Of a DNA stretch of 64,000 nt, positions 33,284 to 42,508 are shown piece after piece; within the stretch, counting starts at the first letter, position 1; every line of letters begins with the position of its first letter. Under the pieces are notes generated by a model. The model saw only the letters and a list, made by a program, of their open reading frames with translations. It ran no database searches and was not told the DNA's origin. A program made the translations under genes and the position numbers. This stretch comes from Clostridium omnivorum. GTDB taxonomy: Bacteria; Bacillota; Clostridia; Clostridiales; Clostridiaceae. Location: the NCBI RefSeq assembly GCF_026012015.1, contig NZ_BRXR01000001.1:4365501-4429500 (forward strand), read 5' to 3'.

Positions 33284-34947
33284 TGAAGAAATCTAAAATA
33301 TCTATAATTCAAATAACAAGGTTAATCATACAAATACTGTTTTTTATAGTTTTACCTTCACTATACATTGATACCTTCGCTGGTATAAAGCAGCTTTATA
33401 TTGCAATAATAAGCAAAAGTTTTAGTGCTACTACACTTCTACCTCAATTACTTTCAGCTATAATAATAATTCCATTTACATTAATAATGGGTCGTTTCTT
33501 CTGTGGATGGATGTGTGCATATGGGGCCTTTGGAGATTTTATCTATGGCATATCCAAGAAAGTATTTAAAGTGAAATTTGTGATGGATGAAAGTATAGAT
33601 AAAGTTTTAAAATATATAAAATATGTAGTTCTAGCATTTTCTGTGTTTGCTATATGGACTATAAATTCTAATGTATATAGTACCTTCAGTCCATGGGATG
33701 CTTTCGGCATGTTAGTAGCCGTAGGAAAACTTCCTGATTTATCCTATGTTATAGCTAACTTAACTTTTGGATTTAGTTTATTTTTATTAATAACTATTGC
33801 TTCAGCTTTTATAGAAAGATTTTTCTGTAGATACCTTTGCCCGCTTGGAGCAATATTTACAGTTGTCTCAAGATTAAAGATTGCTAGAATTCATAAAGAT
33901 AGAACAAACTGTGGTAAGTGTCGTATTTGTACAAATAATTGTGCTATGGGAATACCTCTTTATAAAACAGATGTAGTAAACAGTGGTGAGTGTATTGATT
34001 GTATGAAATGTGTTACTGCATGTCCTCGTAGAAATGTTACTTTTAAAGTATCAGAAAAAGATGTAAGGCCTTTAGTAACAAGTGCTGCAGTAGTTACAGC
34101 CATGACAGGTTTATATTATGCAGGTAATATTGGAATGAATACTTTAGGAATTGAAAACGTCCAAGTAACCTCATCACAAAGTACTCAAACTAATTCCGAA
34201 AGCTTATATAAGGATGGGACTTATGAAGGTTCTGGAACTGGTTTTAGAGGAGCTACAACCACTGTTTCGGTTACTGTTAAGAATGGTAAAATTTCTGATA
34301 TATCAGCTATTTCTTACAGAGACGATAGACCATATTTCAGTAGAGCATTTTCAAAAGTAAGTGAAGAAATCATTGATAATCAGTCCACAGACGTAAATGC
34401 TGTTTCTGGAGCTACCTTCAGCAGCAGGGGAATCATGGCTGCTGTAGAAGATGCATTAAGTAGTGCTAATATTACAAGTTCTTCTTCTGAAACATCAACA
34501 AATAAAACTACAAATGAACAAACACAAAGTACTAATAATGAAGCAAACAATTCAGAACAAAATGTTCCAAGCAATCAAACGCAGCCATCAAACAATGAAG
34601 TTAATGCTCCAAGCAATAATTCTCAGACTACAGTTTCACAAGCACCATCGACATCTAACTCAACTAGCAGCACTAATTTTCAATATAAAGATGGAACTTA
34701 CGAAGGCTCTGGTAGAGGATTTAAAGGAACCACAACAGTTTCAGTTGTTGTAAAAAACGGAAAAATCACAGAAGTTTCAACAATATCATCTAGAGATGAT
34801 AGAAGATTTTATGAAAGAGCATATTCAGTTATTTCTGACGAAATTATAACTAGCCAATCAACTGAAGTAAATGCAGTTTCAGGTGCGACCTTCAGCAGCA
34901 ACGGTATAATGCAGGCAGTAGCTGATGCTCTAAGCAATGCAAAATAA
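33283..34947 (+). CDS. membrane polyferredoxin with two FMN-binding domains
   Basis: 554 residues. The N-terminal half is NapH-like, with about five membrane helices and the motifs FFCGWMCAYGAFGDF and FFCRYLCPLGAIF. It is followed by two 4Fe-4S sites: CGKCRICTNNCAMG and CIDCMKCVTACP. After a last helix (about residues 265-290), two FMN-binding domains lie outside the membrane (about 306-390 and 466-552), joined by a Ser/Thr/Asn/Gln-rich linker. Each has the flavinylation motif SGATFSS, with predicted FMN-Thr at 378 and 536. It probably moves electrons across the membrane to an external acceptor, as in extracellular electron-transfer flavoproteins. GAGAGGAG precedes the ATG. Confidence 0.88.
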   Translation: MKKSKISIIQITRLIIQILFFIVLPSLYIDTFAGIKQLYIAIISKSFSATTLLPQLLSAIIIIPFTLIMGRFFCGWMCAYGAFGDFIYGISKKVFKVKFVMDESIDKVLKYIKYVVLAFSVFAIWTINSNVYSTFSPWDAFGMLVAVGKLPDLSYVIANLTFGFSLFLLITIASAFIERFFCRYLCPLGAIFTVVSRLKIARIHKDRTNCGKCRICTNNCAMGIPLYKTDVVNSGECIDCMKCVTACPRRNVTFKVSEKDVRPLVTSAAVVTAMTGLYYAGNIGMNTLGIENVQVTSSQSTQTNSESLYKDGTYEGSGTGFRGATTTVSVTVKNGKISDISAISYRDDRPYFSRAFSKVSEEIIDNQSTDVNAVSGATFSSRGIMAAVEDALSSANITSSSSETSTNKTTNEQTQSTNNEANNSEQNVPSNQTQPSNNEVNAPSNNSQTTVSQAPSTSNSTSSTNFQYKDGTYEGSGRGFKGTTTVSVVVKNGKITEVSTISSRDDRRFYERAYSVISDEIITSQSTEVNAVSGATFSSNGIMQAVADALSNAK

Positions 34948-34968
34948 AAACTAGCTTATAGAATAACT

Positions 34969-35001
34969 AATCCTGTGTTTTCATTACACAGGATTTTTTT
35001 A
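34969..35001 (+). terminator. rho-independent terminator after the polyferredoxin gene
   Basis: AATCCTGTGT (34969-34978) and ACACAGGATT (34986-34995) form a 10-bp stem followed by T6. Confidence 0.9.
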
Positions 35002-35081
35002 ATATAAAAGAATACCCTATAATATTGGAGCTTAACCTATAAAATAAATAAAATTACAAAATATGATAAATAGTAAAATTA

Positions 35082-35090
35082 TGGTATAAT
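35082..35090 (+). promoter_or_regulatory. extended -10 promoter for the HAD gene
   Basis: TGGTATAAT within AAATTATGGTATAATTA, identical over 17 bases to the elements at 4530-4546 and 10402-10418; 60 bp before the start codon. Confidence 0.6.
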
Positions 35091-35149
35091 TAACTTGTTT
35101 CCCAAAATCACATTGATAAAGCTGTACTAGACTTAAAGGAGGAATAAAT

Positions 35150-35947
35150 ATGAGAGATTTAATTATGAACAATGTAGTTGATACTATATTATTTGATTTA
35201 GATGGCACTCTATATGCAAATAGAAGGCCTATAAAATCAGCCGTTAATGTAATAGAAACGCTAAGAAAAAACAATATGAAAATGGGGTTTATAACTAATA
35301 CTGATGGAAGACCAGTTGAAGAAATACATAAAAGAATTACTGATATGGGGTTTGATATTTCGCTTAAAGAAGTATTTACTCCTGTAGCTGCTGTAAAGCA
35401 ATTCTTTATTAATAATCCTAATAAGTCTTGCTACTGCTTAGTTCATGATTCAGTATACAATAGCTTAAAAGAATTAAACATGGATGATATTAATCCTGAT
35501 TATGTAGTTATTGGAGACTTTAGTGATAAAATAAGTTATGATGAAATAAATAAGGTTTTCAGATTTATAAAAAATGGCTCCTCTATGCTTGCGCTTTCTA
35601 AAACTAACTTTTATTTTCAGGATAATAAAATAAATATCAATACTGGTGCATTTGTTAGCATGTTTGAAGTTGCTTGTGAAAAAAAAGCTATTCTGCTTGG
35701 AAAGCCATCAAAGGACTTTTATAATTTAGCACTCACTAAATTAGGCAGTATACCAAGCAAAACATTGGTGGTTGGAGACGATATAACTGTTGATGTTGCT
35801 GGAGCCAAAGCTATTAACGCTACAAGCGTGCTAGTAAAAACAGGTCATTATAACGAAGAGTTGGTATGTAAATTTAATTTAAAGCCTGATTATATTATTG
35901 AGGATATAACAAAATTGCCTGATTTACTATATGAAAATAGTTTATAG
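35150..35947 (+). CDS. HAD-superfamily (NagD-like) phosphatase
   Basis: 265 residues. HAD motif I is LFDLDGTLYAN, motif II ITNTDGRP, motif III KPSKDFY and motif IV VVGDDITVDVAGA. The cap arrangement and the length match the type IIA (NagD/phosphoglycolate-phosphatase-like) group, which dephosphorylates small metabolites. AAAGGAGGAATAAAT gives a strong start at 35150; an internal ATG at 35165 is also possible. It is a single-gene unit. Confidence 0.85.
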   Translation: MRDLIMNNVVDTILFDLDGTLYANRRPIKSAVNVIETLRKNNMKMGFITNTDGRPVEEIHKRITDMGFDISLKEVFTPVAAVKQFFINNPNKSCYCLVHDSVYNSLKELNMDDINPDYVVIGDFSDKISYDEINKVFRFIKNGSSMLALSKTNFYFQDNKININTGAFVSMFEVACEKKAILLGKPSKDFYNLALTKLGSIPSKTLVVGDDITVDVAGAKAINATSVLVKTGHYNEELVCKFNLKPDYIIEDITKLPDLLYENSL

Positions 35948-35988
35948 ATAGCAAGTAATGCTTTGTGCTCAAAAAATGAAATTGTACA

Positions 35989-36014
35989 ACATATATTTCC
36001 TTGGAAATATATGT
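35989..36014. repeat. 12-bp inverted repeat
   Basis: ACATATATTTCC and GGAAATATATGT are perfect reverse complements separated by TT. No T tract follows, so it may be an operator, an mRNA 3'-end stabiliser of the HAD gene, or chance. Confidence 0.35.
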
Positions 36015-36099
36015 AAATTTAAGTTAATATTTATTTATCTTCAAAACTTGTTAGCCTACAAACAGGTTTTATTTTCATTAATTGTACTGTAGTTATTAA

Positions 36100-36870
36100 T
36101 ATAAAACATCAAAAGATCAAAATAAAGCTTTGATAGATCAACTTAATAATCCTAAGGCATTAGAAAGATATTCAACTATGACTGATAAAGAAAAAAAATT
36201 TGAAATGCCAGCTGAAAACATAATTGATGACAATATAAAAACAAAATTATTTGAAAAAGAAAAGGCTGCATATTTATCTATCCATACGTTTAACATGTTT
36301 AATATAGATAGTGATTTGAAAATTATTGAACCTTTTTTTAAAAGTATAAAAGACTATAAAGCTTTAATTATAGATATTAGAGGTAATGGGGGAGGAAGCA
36401 CAGCTTATTGGTCAGAAAATATAGTACCAATGCTGATAACTAAACCTTTAAAAGATAATAATTATATAGCTTACAGAGGTGGCAGCTTTACAGAACAGTT
36501 TATTAAGTGCAGAAGTGAAGAAGGCAGCGGATATGAGAGATTGGAGCCAATCAATAATCTGGTTAATGAAAATTTAGTAAATTTACCTCCGGAAATAAAA
36601 AAAGATTTTAAATACTATGAAAAAAGTACAGATTTTGCAACCTTAATTGGAGAAAGAACTGGAGGAGATGGAATTGGAAGCGATCCTGCACTATGTGTTT
36701 TACCTAATAGTGGTTTTGTATTTCGTTTTACAAAAGAAATGGGAATGACTTCTGATGGAACTTGCAATTTTGAACACAAAACAGAGCCGGATATTAAGGT
36801 ATCCTCAAAAGTTAATAACAATTTATCTAAGGATGAGGTAGTAAAAGCAATTCTAAAGCTTATAAATTAG
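36100..36870 (+). pseudogene. decayed S41 (C-terminal processing-like) peptidase
   Basis: The frame is open from 36100 (YKTSKDQNKALIDQLNN) but has no start codon with a ribosome binding site; the first possible start is TTG 36130. The N-terminal domain is missing. Tail-specific protease features remain: ALIIDIRGNGGGSTAYWSEN and TLIGERTGGDGIGSDPALCVLPNSG. Between KDFKYYEKS and TDFATLIGE the segment that should hold the catalytic Ser strand (typically YxLVDxxxxSSSE) is absent, as if about 40 codons were deleted in frame. With the nucleophile and N-terminus gone, it is almost certainly inactive as a protease. Confidence 0.65.
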
Positions 36871-36904
36871 TATAAGATATGATCAACATAGTGGAGGAAT
36901 AAAA

Positions 36905-37618
36905 ATGAATCAAAAGAATAAAATAATTGAACTTTTAAAAGAAAATACAATTGATAATTTAAATATTATAAACTTCATAGAAAATTATCCTATACATCAT
37001 TTAGAGAAAATAGGTAATTCAGTACTAATAAAAGGAACAAGTGATCGAGAATGGGTTTATATAAGCTCAAAATCAGAAGAAGAGCTAAAAATTATAAAAA
37101 ATAGATTAAACAATAAAGATAAAAATTTTGCAATAATAGAAGAATGGATGATTCCTATACTAACTAAAGGAAATATCATTAAGTGGAATTTATCAACCAT
37201 GAGATTAATATTACCTAATGAAATAATACTATCAAATCCTAAAAACAATTTAGAGGACCTAAAAATAAATGATGCTGAGTTTATTTATGAAAATTCCCAC
37301 TATAAAGATTTTATATCGATTCCATATATTATTGACAGAATAACTAACGGAGAAAGTTCATGTATTCGCTGTGGAGATATACCTATAGCTTGGGGAATTA
37401 CTCAGGATGACGGAGCTCTGGGTTTTTTACATGTTATGCCTGAATACAGAAGAAAAGGATATGCTCAAGATATAACTATAGATTTAATTAAAAAAGTTCG
37501 TAATAAGAATAAAATTCCATTTGTACAAATTGAAGAAAACAATGAAAAATCTATGAATTTAGCTCTAGGATTAGGATTTAAAAAAGATAGATTAGTAAGT
37601 TGGTTTGAAATAGAGTAA
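36905..37618 (+). CDS. GNAT (FR47-like) acetyltransferase
   Basis: 237 residues. The N-terminal half is a divergent domain; the C-terminal half has the GNAT core SSCIRCGDIPIAWGITQDDGALGFLHVMPEYRRKGYAQDI with acetyl-CoA loop RRKGYA and then FVQIEENNEKSMNLALGLGFKKD. This two-part layout resembles glycine N-acyltransferase/FR47-like proteins. GTGGAGGA precedes the ATG. It follows the decayed S41 gene by 34 bp. The substrate is unknown. Confidence 0.8.
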   Translation: MNQKNKIIELLKENTIDNLNIINFIENYPIHHLEKIGNSVLIKGTSDREWVYISSKSEEELKIIKNRLNNKDKNFAIIEEWMIPILTKGNIIKWNLSTMRLILPNEIILSNPKNNLEDLKINDAEFIYENSHYKDFISIPYIIDRITNGESSCIRCGDIPIAWGITQDDGALGFLHVMPEYRRKGYAQDITIDLIKKVRNKNKIPFVQIEENNEKSMNLALGLGFKKDRLVSWFEIE

Positions 37619-37676
37619 TACTTATGAATGAAAGCATAAAAAATTGATAAAAATATAATAAAGTGGCTTAAACACC

Positions 37677-37705
37677 TTTACAATTATAATTCTAAAATAT
37701 ATAAT
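37677..37705 (+). promoter_or_regulatory. promoter of the gltX T-box transcript
   Basis: TTTACA (37677-37682), 17 bp, TATAAT (37700-37705): near-consensus sigma-A spacing about 300 bp upstream of gltX. Confidence 0.65.
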
Positions 37706-37744
37706 TTAATATATTACTATTACAAATATAATATCATATGCAAT

Positions 37745-37979
37745 GAAAAAGAAGAGTACATAGATAGTTTATTTAAAGAGATCTAAGGATGGTGGAAACT
37801 TAGAATTAAACTCTATAGAAAGAAGCTTTGGAGCAATAAGTAGAAAATCGAAAGTGATATAGTACATTTATGGGGTAATTCCCTTAAAGATAATTAAGTG
37901 GGTTAAGGGAACTTAACCAATTTAGGTGGTAACGCGAAAATGGCCTTTCGTCCTATAATTATGGGATGAAAGGCTTTTA
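37745..37979 (+). ncRNA. T-box leader controlling gltX
   Basis: T-box riboswitch. The T-box sequence AATTTAGGTGGTAACGCG (37919-37936) is followed by a terminator with arms GCCTTTCGTCC (37943-37953) and GGGATGAAAGGC (37963-37974) and then T4. In stem I, the segment GGATGGTGGAAACTTAG and CTTTGGAGC (37826-37834) are recognisable; a GAA triplet at 37818-37820 sits where the glutamate specifier is expected. Uncharged tRNA-Glu would favour the antiterminator and raise gltX expression. The T-box is slightly shorter than the usual AGGGUGGNACCGCG form. Confidence 0.85.
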
Positions 37980-38005
37980 AATTTATAATAGAAAGGAAGT
38001 TAAAA

Positions 38006-39664
38006 ATGAGTTGTGAAAAATTAGCTAAAATAATATACCCTAATATTGAAAAAACACCAGAGTATTACGCCGAGAAATACCCTAAGAGAAATTTAAAGGA
38101 AAGAGCTAAAGTAACTAGATATGCACCAAGTCCAACTGGTTTTCAGCATATAGGTGGAATATTTTCCGCATTAATTGATGAAAGAATAGCAAGCCAAAGT
38201 GATGGTGTTTTTTACCTTAGAGTAGAAGATACAGATCAAAAGAGAGAAGTAGCAGGTGCAATAGAAGATACAGTAGCTGCTATGCAATATTTTGGTCTTA
38301 ATTTTACTGAGGGTATGATATCCAGTGACAAATCTATAGGTAATTATGGACCATATAGACAAAGTGAAAGAAAAGAAATATATGAGGCTTTTGCATATGA
38401 TTTAATAAAAAAAGGTTTAGCTTATCCATGCTTTTGCAGCCCTGAGGAACTAGATAAAATTCGCGAGAGTCAAGTAGAACAAAAGATAACTCCAGGATAT
38501 TATGGAGAATATGCAAAGTGTAGGAATCTTTCAGCCGAACAAGCAATTGAAAAAATTAAAAATGGTGAAAGCTATATAATTAGATTAAAATCTCCAGGAA
38601 ATCCAGAAAACAGAGTAGTAGTAAATGATTTAATAAAAGGCGAGGTTTCCTTCCCTGAGAATAATCAAGATATTGTGCTTATAAAAGGTGATGGTCTGCC
38701 TACTTATCATTTTGCACATGCAGTTGATGACCATCTTATGGGTACTACTCATGTAATCAGAGGTGAAGAATGGTTATCTTCAATTCCTACCCATATTCAA
38801 CTTTTTAAAATGTTAGGTTTTGAAGCACCAAAATATGCACATATTCCTACTATAATGAAGATTGATGGAAGTTCTAAAAGAAAATTGTCAAAAAGAAAAG
38901 ATCCCGAAGCTGCTGTTTCATATTACAATGAAGTTGGATATCCAACTCAATCAGTAATTGAATACTTATTAAATATTATTAACTCTGGCTTTGAAGATTG
39001 GAGAGCTGAAAATCCATATGAGGACAACACTAAATTTGAGGTATCCTTAGATAAAATGAGTAAAAGCGGTGCACTATTTGATTTAGTTAAGCTAAGTGAT
39101 GTATCTAAAGATGTTATAGCTAGGATGAAAGCAGATTTAGTATATGATAACTATGCAAAATGGTCAAAAGTATTTGATAAAGATATGTATGAACTAATAA
39201 CCACTAATGAGGAAATGTCTAGAAAAATATTTAATATTGATAAGGAAGGTGCAAATCCAAGAAAAGATTTTGCTAAATGGGCAGATGTAAAAGAAAAGGT
39301 GTTTTACTTCTTTGATGAATTATTCGAAGATGACAAAGTAGTAGAAAATGAGCTTCCAAAGAAAATGGACTTAAGTGAAGCTAAGCATATAATTGAAGCT
39401 TATTCAAAGGAATATAATTTTGATACAGATAAAGATACTTGGTTCGAAGAATTAAAAGCTATAGGATCAAAATTAGGCTACACAGCTAATAGAAAAGATT
39501 TTAAAGCTAATCCTGAGAATTTTAAGGGCATGGTTGCAGATGTTGCCGCTGCTGTGAGAATAGCATTAACTCATAGAAGTAATACTCCAGACCTTTATAC
39601 AATAATGCAAATATTGGGCAAAGAAAAAGTTTATAATAGATTTAATAGGTTTATAAATGAATAA
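38006..39664 (+). CDS. gltX: glutamate--tRNA ligase
   Basis: 552-residue class I aminoacyl-tRNA synthetase. The Rossmann start has [14 protein letters not shown], which is the HIGH motif region; the KMSKS-equivalent is KRKLSKRKD. Other segments: [41 protein letters not shown]. It is the long clostridial form. AAAGGAAG precedes the ATG. It charges tRNA-Glu (and probably tRNA-Gln for later amidation). The T-box leader ties its expression to tRNA-Glu charging. A bidirectional terminator follows. Confidence 0.93.
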   Translation: MSCEKLAKIIYPNIEKTPEYYAEKYPKRNLKERAKVTRYAPSPTGFQHIGGIFSALIDERIASQSDGVFYLRVEDTDQKREVAGAIEDTVAAMQYFGLNFTEGMISSDKSIGNYGPYRQSERKEIYEAFAYDLIKKGLAYPCFCSPEELDKIRESQVEQKITPGYYGEYAKCRNLSAEQAIEKIKNGESYIIRLKSPGNPENRVVVNDLIKGEVSFPENNQDIVLIKGDGLPTYHFAHAVDDHLMGTTHVIRGEEWLSSIPTHIQLFKMLGFEAPKYAHIPTIMKIDGSSKRKLSKRKDPEAAVSYYNEVGYPTQSVIEYLLNIINSGFEDWRAENPYEDNTKFEVSLDKMSKSGALFDLVKLSDVSKDVIARMKADLVYDNYAKWSKVFDKDMYELITTNEEMSRKIFNIDKEGANPRKDFAKWADVKEKVFYFFDELFEDDKVVENELPKKMDLSEAKHIIEAYSKEYNFDTDKDTWFEELKAIGSKLGYTANRKDFKANPENFKGMVADVAAAVRIALTHRSNTPDLYTIMQILGKEKVYNRFNRFINE

Positions 39665-39692
39665 GTTAAAATTTGATATTTATAGCTTTAAT

Positions 39693-39724
39693 AAAAGGAT
39701 TCTAATTTTTATTAGAATCCTTTT
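39693..39724. terminator. bidirectional terminator between gltX and the flavoprotein gene
   Basis: AAAAGGATTCTAA and TTAGAATCCTTTT form a 13-bp stem usable from both sides. Confidence 0.85.
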
Positions 39725-39763
39725 ATTTTAACTATTATTTTATGTGACATTCATTAATTCAAA

Positions 39764-40387
39764 TTATCGAATAAAATTAGTAGCTACTCTTTGCTCTTTT
39801 TCTGGAAGTTCAATTCCAGCCTCTTTGCCTGTATTGATACATTTTAAAAGCCATGCCATATTCCTTCCTAATGTTCTCATTGTTTGCATACCTTCTAAAT
39901 CCTGTCTAACTTCATCAGGTGTATTTCCATGAACCATATTCCAATATTGAGAAGAAACAATAGGCATATTTGAAATTGTAAAATACTTATTTAATTGCTC
40001 AAAAGCAGCTGTAGAACCTCCACGACGACAGCTTACTATTGCAGCTCCAGGTTTATATTGAAAACTACTTCCTGCATAAAAAAATCTATCCAAGAAAGAA
40101 GTAATCTGACCAGATGCTCCTGCATAATGTACTGGTGAACCAAATATAAACCCATCTGCTTCTTTAGCCTTCTCTAAAGCTATATTTACAGTGTCGTCAT
40201 TAAACACGCATTTTCCTGATGTGCTATTACAGCCTCCACAAGCCATACAACCTCTGATAGGTTGGTTACCAACATGAAAAATTTCTGTTTCAATATTTTC
40301 TTTTTCTAATTCTTTTGCTATTTCACATAAAGCTGTATAAGTACATCCCTTAGCTTTGGGACTTCCGTTAATAAGTAATACTTTCAT
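39764..40387 (-). CDS. iron-sulfur flavoprotein / flavodoxin-family NAD(P)H oxidoreductase
   Basis: 207 residues. The N-terminus MKVLLINGSPKAKGCTYTAL is the FMN phosphate-binding start. Residues 47-60 hold the cluster motif CMACGGCNSTSGKC (CX2CX2CX6C), as in Isf-type iron-sulfur flavoproteins, and GSPVHYAGASGQITSFLDR forms the flavin pocket. Such proteins shuttle electrons or reduce peroxide and oxygen in anaerobes. The start at 40387 follows GGGTGGT; five in-frame residues upstream are part of that region. Single-gene unit on the minus strand. Confidence 0.85.
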   Translation of the reverse strand: MKVLLINGSPKAKGCTYTALCEIAKELEKENIETEIFHVGNQPIRGCMACGGCNSTSGKCVFNDDTVNIALEKAKEADGFIFGSPVHYAGASGQITSFLDRFFYAGSSFQYKPGAAIVSCRRGGSTAAFEQLNKYFTISNMPIVSSQYWNMVHGNTPDEVRQDLEGMQTMRTLGRNMAWLLKCINTGKEAGIELPEKEQRVATNFIR

Positions 40388-40642
40388 TTTTATACCACCC
40401 ATTCCAATGTAATTTTAAAAAACTTATAATAATATTATACAATAATATTGTTATAAAAAGAAATTTAAAAAACAAAATTTAAAATCTATGGAGTGTTATA
40501 ATATAAAAAGAATATTGATTTAACTTTATAAGAATAATATACTAATTCAAAGAAAGCAAAAATTCTAGTATCAAATTTAGATGTTATTAGCACTAATGAA
40601 AATATATAGAATAATGAATATAAGATAAGAGGATGATTTTAC

Positions 40643-41641
40643 ATGGAAGATAGTTCACTTATAAAAATTGAGCCTAAACGAAAATTAAGCACTTTTGTGA
40701 TCCCGGATAATACTCATTTTATAAGACATTTTTTGAATAACAAGTATAAAAAGAATGAGCATACAGCTAAAAGCTATGAAATTGACATAAAGGAATTTTT
40801 TAAAGTTAATATGGTAGAGGATATAACATTAAATGATATAAAAGCTGTAACAGTTTTTGATGTGGAGGATTATATAATAGGTTTAATTGATCTAGGAAGA
40901 GCTAGCAGCACTATTCATAGGAAGGTTTCCTCTTTAAGTTCACTTTATAAGTGGCTTCTAAAATACCAAGATAATTCAAGGAACATTTCCTTAATTCAAT
41001 TCAATCCTTTTAATAATATGAGTGATGTGAAGCCAACACTTACGCATGATGATACAGAATTTCTCAGTAGGGACGAAGCAGCACTATTACTAAATTCAAT
41101 AGGGACTGAAAGCATTACTGACCTTAGAAACAAAGCTATCATTGGACTAGCATTAATAACTGGAGCTAGAAAATCAGAAATTTTAAATATCAAGTTAAAA
41201 CATATAACAAACATCCTTGGTTATGATGTTATAAGGGTTACAAGAAAAAGAGGAAAAAAGGACTTAATTAAAATAAACACTCATGTTAAAGATTTAATCA
41301 TGGAATATATAAATAGAACAGGCAGGAGCATTGAAACAAATCAAGAGGATTATCTTTTTATAGGACATTCTTCAAATAAACAAAATGGAGAAAAGCTTAA
41401 TCCTGCGACATTAAATAAAATAATAAGTAACTATTGCTGCAAATTTAATATAAATAAAAAAATAAAGGTTCACTCACTTAGGCATACCGCAATAACTATT
41501 GCAATACAGAAGGGAGCAAGCCTAGAAAAAGTCCAAGCATTTGCTGGTCATGAATCTGCCTATACAACTGCAAGGTATGTTCACTCAATAAATAAACTTC
41601 AAGACAATGCAGGGGACTTAATTGATGTGTTTGAGGATTAA
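40643..41641 (+). CDS. tyrosine recombinase / integrase
   Basis: 332 residues. The N-terminal SAM-like DNA-binding domain (about 25-110) precedes the catalytic domain. The catalytic set is complete: Arg176 in ITGARKSE, a Lys in the RKRGKKD hairpin, His277 and Arg280 in HSLRH, His303 in AGHES and nucleophile Tyr312 in TARYVH. The size fits XerC/XerD-like or small phage integrases. There is no excisionase, relaxase or phage gene nearby, and no attachment-site duplication is visible. A 24-bp perfect inverted repeat lies 386 bp downstream. A weak site GAGGATG precedes the start. Confidence 0.85.
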   Translation: MEDSSLIKIEPKRKLSTFVIPDNTHFIRHFLNNKYKKNEHTAKSYEIDIKEFFKVNMVEDITLNDIKAVTVFDVEDYIIGLIDLGRASSTIHRKVSSLSSLYKWLLKYQDNSRNISLIQFNPFNNMSDVKPTLTHDDTEFLSRDEAALLLNSIGTESITDLRNKAIIGLALITGARKSEILNIKLKHITNILGYDVIRVTRKRGKKDLIKINTHVKDLIMEYINRTGRSIETNQEDYLFIGHSSNKQNGEKLNPATLNKIISNYCCKFNINKKIKVHSLRHTAITIAIQKGASLEKVQAFAGHESAYTTARYVHSINKLQDNAGDLIDVFED

Positions 41642-41650
41642 TAAATAATA

Positions 41651-41696
41651 AAAAGAGAAACTAAAGAATGTTCATTCATTAGTTTCTCTTTTTTTA
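41651..41696 (+). terminator. rho-independent terminator after the integrase gene
   Basis: AAAAGAGAAACTAA (41651-41664) and TTAGTTTCTCTTTT (41679-41692) plus a longer T run. Confidence 0.85.
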
Positions 41697-42026
41697 GATT
41701 ATTTTCTAAAATAATAAGTTTAATATCTCAAATTATTAAAATTAAACTTATTCCTACTAACTTACATATAAATACCATGTCTTTAACCTAATAGGTAAAT
41801 TTATTTTTATTTGCATCCTCTTTTGCATTTTTACTATCTGTTCATCATTAAAAGAATAAATTCTAAAACAAGTATATCCATAATTATCCACCCACCCTCT
41901 TTTTGAATAGAAAACTATTGTATAAAATAGGCAATACTTTTGTACAAAATTTTTATTTTTAAAAATCTTATTTTCTACTATATACACATTTATTATCTAT
42001 TAAAATTTAAAAATTTATATAATTTC

Positions 42027-42078
42027 ATCTACAAACTCAGGCAATATAATAAGAATTATATTGCCTGAGTTTGTAGAT
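42027..42078. repeat. 24-bp perfect inverted repeat with 4-base centre
   Basis: The arms 42027-42050 and 42055-42078 are perfect reverse complements over 24 bp; they contain ACTCAGGCAAT and its complement, and the centre is AAGA. Neither side ends in a T tract. It is far longer than the local terminators. It could be an unusually strong bidirectional stop, a recombinase or replication-related hairpin, or part of a small mobile element. Confidence 0.7.
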
Positions 42079-42235
42079 ATATCACTTTGTGATTTTTATA
42101 TACTCATTAAAAATTCATATTGTAGTTTTTTTATACTCTGAAATATATTTTTATTAAATATATTGAAAACTAATTATAAGTTTAATATAATAATTACATA
42201 TGATTTCATATTAGATTATTTAGGAGGATATAAAA

Positions 42236-42508
42236 ATGGCTAAGAGAAGTTCAATAACAATTCCAAGTCAGCATACTAAAGGAATTACTGTAAGATTAGG
42301 AATTGATGTTATTAATGATATTGATAAGGTTGTAGATAACATCAATAGTTTACTAAGCAGCAATTTAAGTAGAAATCAGCTTATAGAACTGATGTTTAAC
42401 AATGCAAGAGCAGAAGCTAAATTCGATATAGACGGTGTAAAAATGAGTTTTGATGAATTACTTTATTTCGGAGAAAACAATAAAGAGAATAAGGATAGCG
42501 AAAAGTAA
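42236..42508 (+). CDS. hypothetical small protein
   Basis: 90 residues, charged and soluble. A possible ribbon-helix-helix-like N-terminus ITVRLGIDVINDIDKVVDNI is followed by a helical stretch NLSRNQLIELMFNNARAEAKFDIDG, the pattern of many small DNA-binding or antitoxin-type proteins, but no firm family match. TAGGAGGATATAAAA gives a strong start. It stands alone between the inverted repeat and a 540-bp gene-free stretch. Confidence 0.55.
   Translation: MAKRSSITIPSQHTKGITVRLGIDVINDIDKVVDNINSLLSSNLSRNQLIELMFNNARAEAKFDIDGVKMSFDELLYFGENNKENKDSEK

Noticed and set aside
34463-34753. 96-codon frame inside the polyferredoxin gene
   Set aside because: Shadow frame in the repetitive Ser/Thr/Asn/Gln linker; no start site, and the real frame is fully explained.
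34200-34947. Tandem FMN domains as a DNA repeat or assembly duplication
   Set aside because: The two copies differ at many positions and are separated by a linker, so this is an old domain duplication in one protein, not a misassembly.
41757-41987. Minus-strand 76-codon open frame
   Set aside because: GTG start with no ribosome binding site, AT-rich codons and no recognised domain; more likely chance than a gene.
40643-42508. Prophage or integrative element
   Set aside because: Only one integrase; no excisionase, capsid, relaxase or flanking direct repeats are visible, so an element cannot be claimed.
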